This document shows, one piece after another, positions 60,547 through 64,000 of a stretch of DNA of 64,000 nt; within the stretch, counting starts at the first letter, position 1; each line of letters begins with the position of its first letter. The stretch covers positions 3,472,001 through 3,536,000 of the forward strand of contig OY969789.1 of NCBI GenBank assembly GCA_963703085.1. Direction: 5' to 3'. Under the pieces are notes generated by a model, which did not search any database, was not told the origin of the DNA, and worked only from the letters and a program-made list of their open reading frames with translations. The translations under genes and the position numbers were made by a program. This DNA is from DATAEG01 sp963703085 (lineage in GTDB: Bacteria > Actinomycetota > Actinomycetes > Mycobacteriales > Jatrophihabitantaceae).

Positions 60547-61633
60547 GCCTCTCCCTTATCCGGGGTCCGATCGGCTGGTTCACCGACCAGTATCGTCAGA
60601 TCGGTTTGTCGACGGGCTCCGGCTCCTTCAGGACGGGTGGCGCATCATCGTCGAACACGACAGCCATCGACTGCTGCCTACCGACACCGCTTGGGTCACC
60701 GATCTGGCCCGAGCCGCGGCGGGGAGCGCGGACGGCGCGATCGCGACCGCTCGCGCCATCGGCGGTGGACTGCCATTGCCCGGTGCGGGGGAAACCCTGC
60801 TGCGCTGGCATGTGCTCGCCGAAGCCTCGGCGGCGGACCTCACGGTGGGCCGGGTGCTCGAGGCGCATACCGATGCGCTGGCAATTCTGGCCGAGGCGGG
60901 CTGCGACGCCGGCCCCGGCGGCTGGGGGGTCTTCGCCGCCGAGGCTCCGGGCACCCGACTCGACGCCACGACCGAGGACGGGCAGTTCCGGCTCAGCGGC
61001 GTCAAGCCCTGGTGCTCGCTCGGCGGCCGGTTGGACCGCGCCCTGGTGACCGCGTACGAGGGGGAGGAGCGACGGCTGTTCGCCGTCGACCTGCACGACC
61101 CGGCGGTGCATGCGTCGCCGGTCGAAGGGTGGGTGTCGCGCGGGTTGGCCGCGGTACCCAGTGGACCGGTGGAATTCGGCGGGACGCCGGCCTCGGCGGT
61201 CGGCGGGCCGGGTTGGTACCTGACCCGTCCAGGCTTCGCCCGAGGCGGGATGGGAGTGGCGGCCTGCTGGTTCGGTGCCGCCGCCGAACTGCACCGCACG
61301 CTGCTCACCCGGGGACGTGCTGAGGACGACCTGACCGATCTTCATATCGGTGCTGTCGATGTCGCGCTGCACGGTGCCGCGGCGACCCTGCGCGCCGCCG
61401 CACACGTCGTCGATGCGGGTGAGGACACCTGGCTGCTGGCATTGCAGGTGCGCTCGGTAGTCGCGGCGGCCACCGAACTCACGTTGGCGCACGTCGGGCG
61501 TGCCCTCGGGCCGGCTCCACTGAGCTTCGACGAGGAGTACGCGCGCCGCTTCGCCGACTTGCAGGTGTACCTGCGTCAACACCACGGCGAACGCGACCTG
61601 GCTGCTATCGGCCGAGAGTTACGCCGCGGCTGA
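60545..61633 (+). CDS. Acyl-CoA dehydrogenase-like protein
   Basis: 362 aa with the acyl-CoA dehydrogenase three-domain order but weak motifs. An all-helical N-domain (LPLPGAGETLLRWHVLAEAS...GRVLEAHTDALAIL), a middle beta-domain (GGWGVFAAEAPGTRLDATTE, LSGVKPWCSLGG) and a C-terminal helical domain (AACWFGAAAELHRTLL, TELTLAHVGRALGPAPLSF). The lack of the usual FAD-binding C-terminal signature makes its activity doubtful. The ATG at 60545 is the only good start in the window upstream of the first conserved helix. Confidence 0.75.
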   Translation: MPLPYPGSDRLVHRPVSSDRFVDGLRLLQDGWRIIVEHDSHRLLPTDTAWVTDLARAAAGSADGAIATARAIGGGLPLPGAGETLLRWHVLAEASAADLTVGRVLEAHTDALAILAEAGCDAGPGGWGVFAAEAPGTRLDATTEDGQFRLSGVKPWCSLGGRLDRALVTAYEGEERRLFAVDLHDPAVHASPVEGWVSRGLAAVPSGPVEFGGTPASAVGGPGWYLTRPGFARGGMGVAACWFGAAAELHRTLLTRGRAEDDLTDLHIGAVDVALHGAAATLRAAAHVVDAGEDTWLLALQVRSVVAAATELTLAHVGRALGPAPLSFDEEYARRFADLQVYLRQHHGERDLAAIGRELRRG

Positions 61634-61634
61634 C

Positions 61635-62567
61635 TCAGGTGGTGTGCCTGCGCCGCGGCAGTTGTGCGTCGACCTGCTCCGGATCGGCGATGACGTGGAT
61701 CCGGGTGATCACGTCGCGTTCGACGGTGAGCTGGATGACGGCGTAGAGCTTGCGGTGCAGGTATGCGAGCACTTCGGCGTGCTCGCGCATCGGGTTGCCC
61801 ACCAGGCTCGTCGCCGGAATGAACCAGCGCAGCAGGTTTCGCGAGACCTTGGTCGAGCCGTGGTTGACGATGCCGGTCCGGGGATCGGCCGGGCCCAGAT
61901 CGACGTCGCCCCAGACGTCCGGGTCGAGCAAGGAGACCAGCTCTGAGACGTCGCCGATCGAGCACGCCTGGATGAACCGTTCCACGACCAGCCGGTGCCG
62001 CCACAGATCGACGCCGCCGGTGAGGCGGGAGTGCTCTTCGCGGACCTTGAGCCGGGCTCGTCGGGCGAGCTGACGGCAGGTCGCCGACGGGCGGCCGACG
62101 GTCTCGGCGATGCGGTCGAACGGAGTCTGGAAGACGTCGTGCAGCACGAACACCACACGCTCCGCCGGGGTCAGGCGCTCCAACACGATGCGCAGCGCCG
62201 TCGCCACGTCGTCGTCGAGAGTGATCCGGTCGGCAGGATCCACCGGTCGAGGCAGCCCAGTGGGGGTACCGACGAACTCGATGGTGCCGGTGTCATGAGC
62301 GCGTTCCCGCCGGCTGCGTGCGGAGTTGATCTGGTCGAGACAGATCCGACTGGTGACCACGATCAACCAGGCCCGGTGATCTTCCACCCGCGCGTAGTCG
62401 GCCGCGGCGAACCGCGCGAACGCCTCCTGCACGGCGTCCTCGGCCGCGCCGATGTCGCCGAGCATGCCGAAGGCGAGGTTCACCAGGTAGGGACGATTGC
62501 GTCGCCATGCTTCGGCGAATTGCGGATCGCTCGCCTGAGTCCTGGTGTTTCGGTCGTTCTCGGTCAC
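61635..62567 (-). CDS. ECF sigma factor with SnoaL-like C-terminal domain (ECF41-like, SigJ type)
   Basis: 310 aa. Region 2 (about 14-85) has YLVNLAFGMLGDIGAAEDAVQEAFARF and DHRAWLIVVTSRICLD; region 4 (about 125-180) has LERLTPAERVVFVLHDVFQTPFDRIAETVGRPSATCRQLARRAR. A C-terminal SnoaL-like domain (about 195-305) replaces an anti-sigma factor, as in group ECF41, and ends with a variant IADPEQVDA of the family's N-P-D-K-L-type tail. The GTG at 62567 fits. Two ECF41-type promoters flank its upstream region. Confidence 0.9.
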   Translation of the reverse strand: MTENDRNTRTQASDPQFAEAWRRNRPYLVNLAFGMLGDIGAAEDAVQEAFARFAAADYARVEDHRAWLIVVTSRICLDQINSARSRRERAHDTGTIEFVGTPTGLPRPVDPADRITLDDDVATALRIVLERLTPAERVVFVLHDVFQTPFDRIAETVGRPSATCRQLARRARLKVREEHSRLTGGVDLWRHRLVVERFIQACSIGDVSELVSLLDPDVWGDVDLGPADPRTGIVNHGSTKVSRNLLRWFIPATSLVGNPMREHAEVLAYLHRKLYAVIQLTVERDVITRIHVIADPEQVDAQLPRRRHTT

Positions 62568-62618
62568 CTGCAACCAGCCTTTACTCGTGTGCGGTCGTCG
62601 TCGACGCCCTGATGAGAG

Positions 62619-62645
62619 GACGAAACGGGGCACCGAAAAGTGACA
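62619..62645 (-). promoter_or_regulatory. ECF41-type promoter reading toward the sigma factor
   Basis: On the minus strand, TGTCACT (62645-62639), exactly 16 nt, then CGTC (62622-62619), placing the start of transcription about 45 nt upstream of the sigma GTG. ECF41 sigma factors are known to use TGTCACA-N16-CGTC, so this is probably autoregulation. Confidence 0.8.
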
Positions 62646-62656
62646 CAGCTCAACCC

Positions 62657-62683
62657 TGTCACCTTTGCTGTCGATGTTTCGTC
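62657..62683 (+). promoter_or_regulatory. ECF41-type promoter reading toward the MFS gene
   Basis: TGTCACC (62657-62663), exactly 16 nt, then CGTC (62680-62683), about 38 nt upstream of the MFS ATG. It mirrors the minus-strand promoter; both share GTTTCGTCCTCT around the -10. Confidence 0.8.
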
Positions 62684-62720
62684 CTCTGTTGGTGACACCG
62701 ATCCTCGGAGGGCACCATTC

Positions 62721-64000
62721 ATGACCGCAGTGACCGTTCCACCGTCCGCTCTGGCTACGCAGCGGGGCAAGCTCGTCCTGAGCCTGCTGTGCGCCGTGGC
62801 GTTCCTCGACTTCGTGGACGCGTCCATCGTCAACGTCGCGCTACCGTCGATCCGCGCTGACCTGCACGTGTCGGTCCAGGGATTGCAATGGATCCCCAGC
62901 GGCTACCTGCTCACGTACGGCGGCTTCATGCTGCTCGGTGGCCGAGCGGCCGATCTGCTCGGGCGGCGCCGCGTTCTGGTCAGTGGCACGGTCCTCATCG
63001 GGGTGGCGTCCCTGGCCGGAGGGCTGGCCGGCAATGAGGCAATCCTGGTCACCGCTCGGCTCGCGCAGGGACTCGGCGCGGCGATGATGCTTCCCGCGGC
63101 ACTGTCCATCCTGACCACCACGTTCACCGTGCCGGCAGACCGGCACCGGGCGCTGGGCGTCTGGGGCGGCGTCGGCGGGCTCGCGTCTGCCGCTGGGGTC
63201 CTGCTCGGCGGCGTGCTCACCGACGGGCCGGGGTGGCGATGGGTGATGTTCGTGAACCCGCTCGCCTGCCTGCCGGTGCTGGCCGGGATCTTCTGGCTCA
63301 TCGGTGGCGACTCGAGGCCGCGGCGCCAGGCCCACTTCGACCTCTTCGGTTCGCTTCTGGTCACCGGCGGCATGCTGCTGCTGGTCTTCACCCTGGTGAA
63401 GGCACCCGACCAGGGCTGGGGCTCGGCGCGCACTGTGGCCGAGCTGGCCGGCGCGGCGCTGTTGCTGGTGGCATTCGTCGTCAACGAGACGCGCCATGCC
63501 GATCCCGTGCTGCCGATGTCACTGTTCCGCATCCGGGGACTGGCCGCCGCGGATGCAACGCAGTTGATCGCGTTCGCCGGCTTCCTTGCGATGTTCTTCT
63601 TCCTGACGCTCTACATGCAGAACGTGCTCGGCTACTCACCGATCGCCACCGGCGCCGCGTATCTCCCGCTGTGCGTCGGCGTCGGCGTTGCGGCCGGCGT
63701 GACCGCGCAATTGCTGTCCCGAACCGGCACCCGTCCGGTGATCATCACCGGATGCCTGGTCGCCGCCGGCGGCGTGTACTACCTGTCCCGCATTCCGGTT
63801 GGAGGGTCCTACTTGGTCGACCTCCTGCCCGGGATGATGATCATGTCGTTCGGGTTGGGTGCGGTCTTCGTCGCGGTCACCACGGCGGCCAACGCCGACG
63901 TGCCGCCCGACAAGGCCGGGATCGCTGCCGCCCTGCTGAATGCTTCGCAGCAATTGGGTGGCGCGCTCGGCCTTGCCATCTTCTCCGCCATCGCGACCGC
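62721..64000 (+). CDS. MFS drug efflux transporter (DHA2 type), 3' end outside window
   Basis: At least 426 residues are visible. First span FLDFVDASIVNVALPSIRADL, motif A GGRAADLLGRRRVLVSGTVL, AQGLGAAMMLPAALSILTTTF, and the DHA2-type AGVLLGGVLTDGPGWRWVMFVNP give an EmrB/QacA-like 14-span pump. The ATG at 62721 follows CGGAGGG (62705-62711). It is still open at the last base; full members have about 470-520 aa. The ECF41-type promoter upstream suggests it belongs to the regulon of the divergent sigma factor. Confidence 0.93.
   Translation, partial: MTAVTVPPSALATQRGKLVLSLLCAVAFLDFVDASIVNVALPSIRADLHVSVQGLQWIPSGYLLTYGGFMLLGGRAADLLGRRRVLVSGTVLIGVASLAGGLAGNEAILVTARLAQGLGAAMMLPAALSILTTTFTVPADRHRALGVWGGVGGLASAAGVLLGGVLTDGPGWRWVMFVNPLACLPVLAGIFWLIGGDSRPRRQAHFDLFGSLLVTGGMLLLVFTLVKAPDQGWGSARTVAELAGAALLLVAFVVNETRHADPVLPMSLFRIRGLAAADATQLIAFAGFLAMFFFLTLYMQNVLGYSPIATGAAYLPLCVGVGVAAGVTAQLLSRTGTRPVIITGCLVAAGGVYYLSRIPVGGSYLVDLLPGMMIMSFGLGAVFVAVTTAANADVPPDKAGIAAALLNASQQLGGALGLAIFSAIAT

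Overview
This is high-GC chromosomal DNA from an actinobacterium. GTG starts, 4-nt ATGA/GTGA gene overlaps, an F420-type LLM oxidoreductase, an ANTAR regulator and an AftD-like arabinofuranosyltransferase all point that way. The backbone order pyk, tesB, pdtaR, polA, rpsA, coaE matches, from memory, Mycobacterium tuberculosis Rv1617-Rv1631. The genus cannot be fixed from the sequence alone.

Layout. 1-4.1 kb: the 3' part of pyk, tesB, an unrecognised gene, a PLP decarboxylase and tRNA-Leu. 4.1-11.1 kb: pdtaR and a complete branched-chain amino acid ABC operon livJHMGF. livM has a long N-terminal membrane extension, and livG is broken by a single-base insertion. 11.2-14.6 kb: a GNAT enzyme and polA. 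14.6-33.9 kb: a cell-envelope glycan locus lying between polA and rpsA. It holds a UPF0104-type membrane protein, GT2 and GT4 glycosyltransferases, several methyltransferases, a lipid-carrier flippase-like protein, a 1,389-aa AftD-like arabinofuranosyltransferase, a DUF2613 micro-protein, an acyltransferase, two large membrane proteins and a DUF3068 protein. The content resembles the M. tuberculosis Rv0224c-Rv0228/Rv0236c genes, and many neighbours overlap tail to tail. 34.4-37.8 kb: rpsA, a lipoprotein, coaE and three tRNAs (Gly, Cys, Val).

37.8-46.3 kb: a genomic island in the 3' end of tRNA-Val(GAC). It is bounded by a 43-bp direct repeat with two mismatches, and an 11-bp motif recurs just inside both ends like integrase arm sites. 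No integrase remains. The cargo is an XRE/MmyB-type regulator facing a drug-efflux and redox operon: two MFS pumps, a zinc alcohol dehydrogenase, a CMD protein, a cupin and two aldo/keto reductases.

46.4-64 kb: accessory chromosomal genes. These are a LysE exporter, a MacB/LolD-type ABC exporter divergent from a NarL-type two-component system, a hemerythrin and alcohol dehydrogenase pair, SRPBCC, a CrtI-like oxidoreductase, a histidine phosphatase with an NAD(P)HX dehydratase, a lipoprotein / 27-aa peptide / DUF6766 operon, an LLM oxidoreductase, an acyl-CoA dehydrogenase-like protein, and an ECF41-type sigma factor divergent from an MFS pump that runs off the window. The last intergenic region carries two mirror-image TGTCAC-(17)-CGTC promoters of the ECF41 class, so the sigma factor probably controls itself and the pump.
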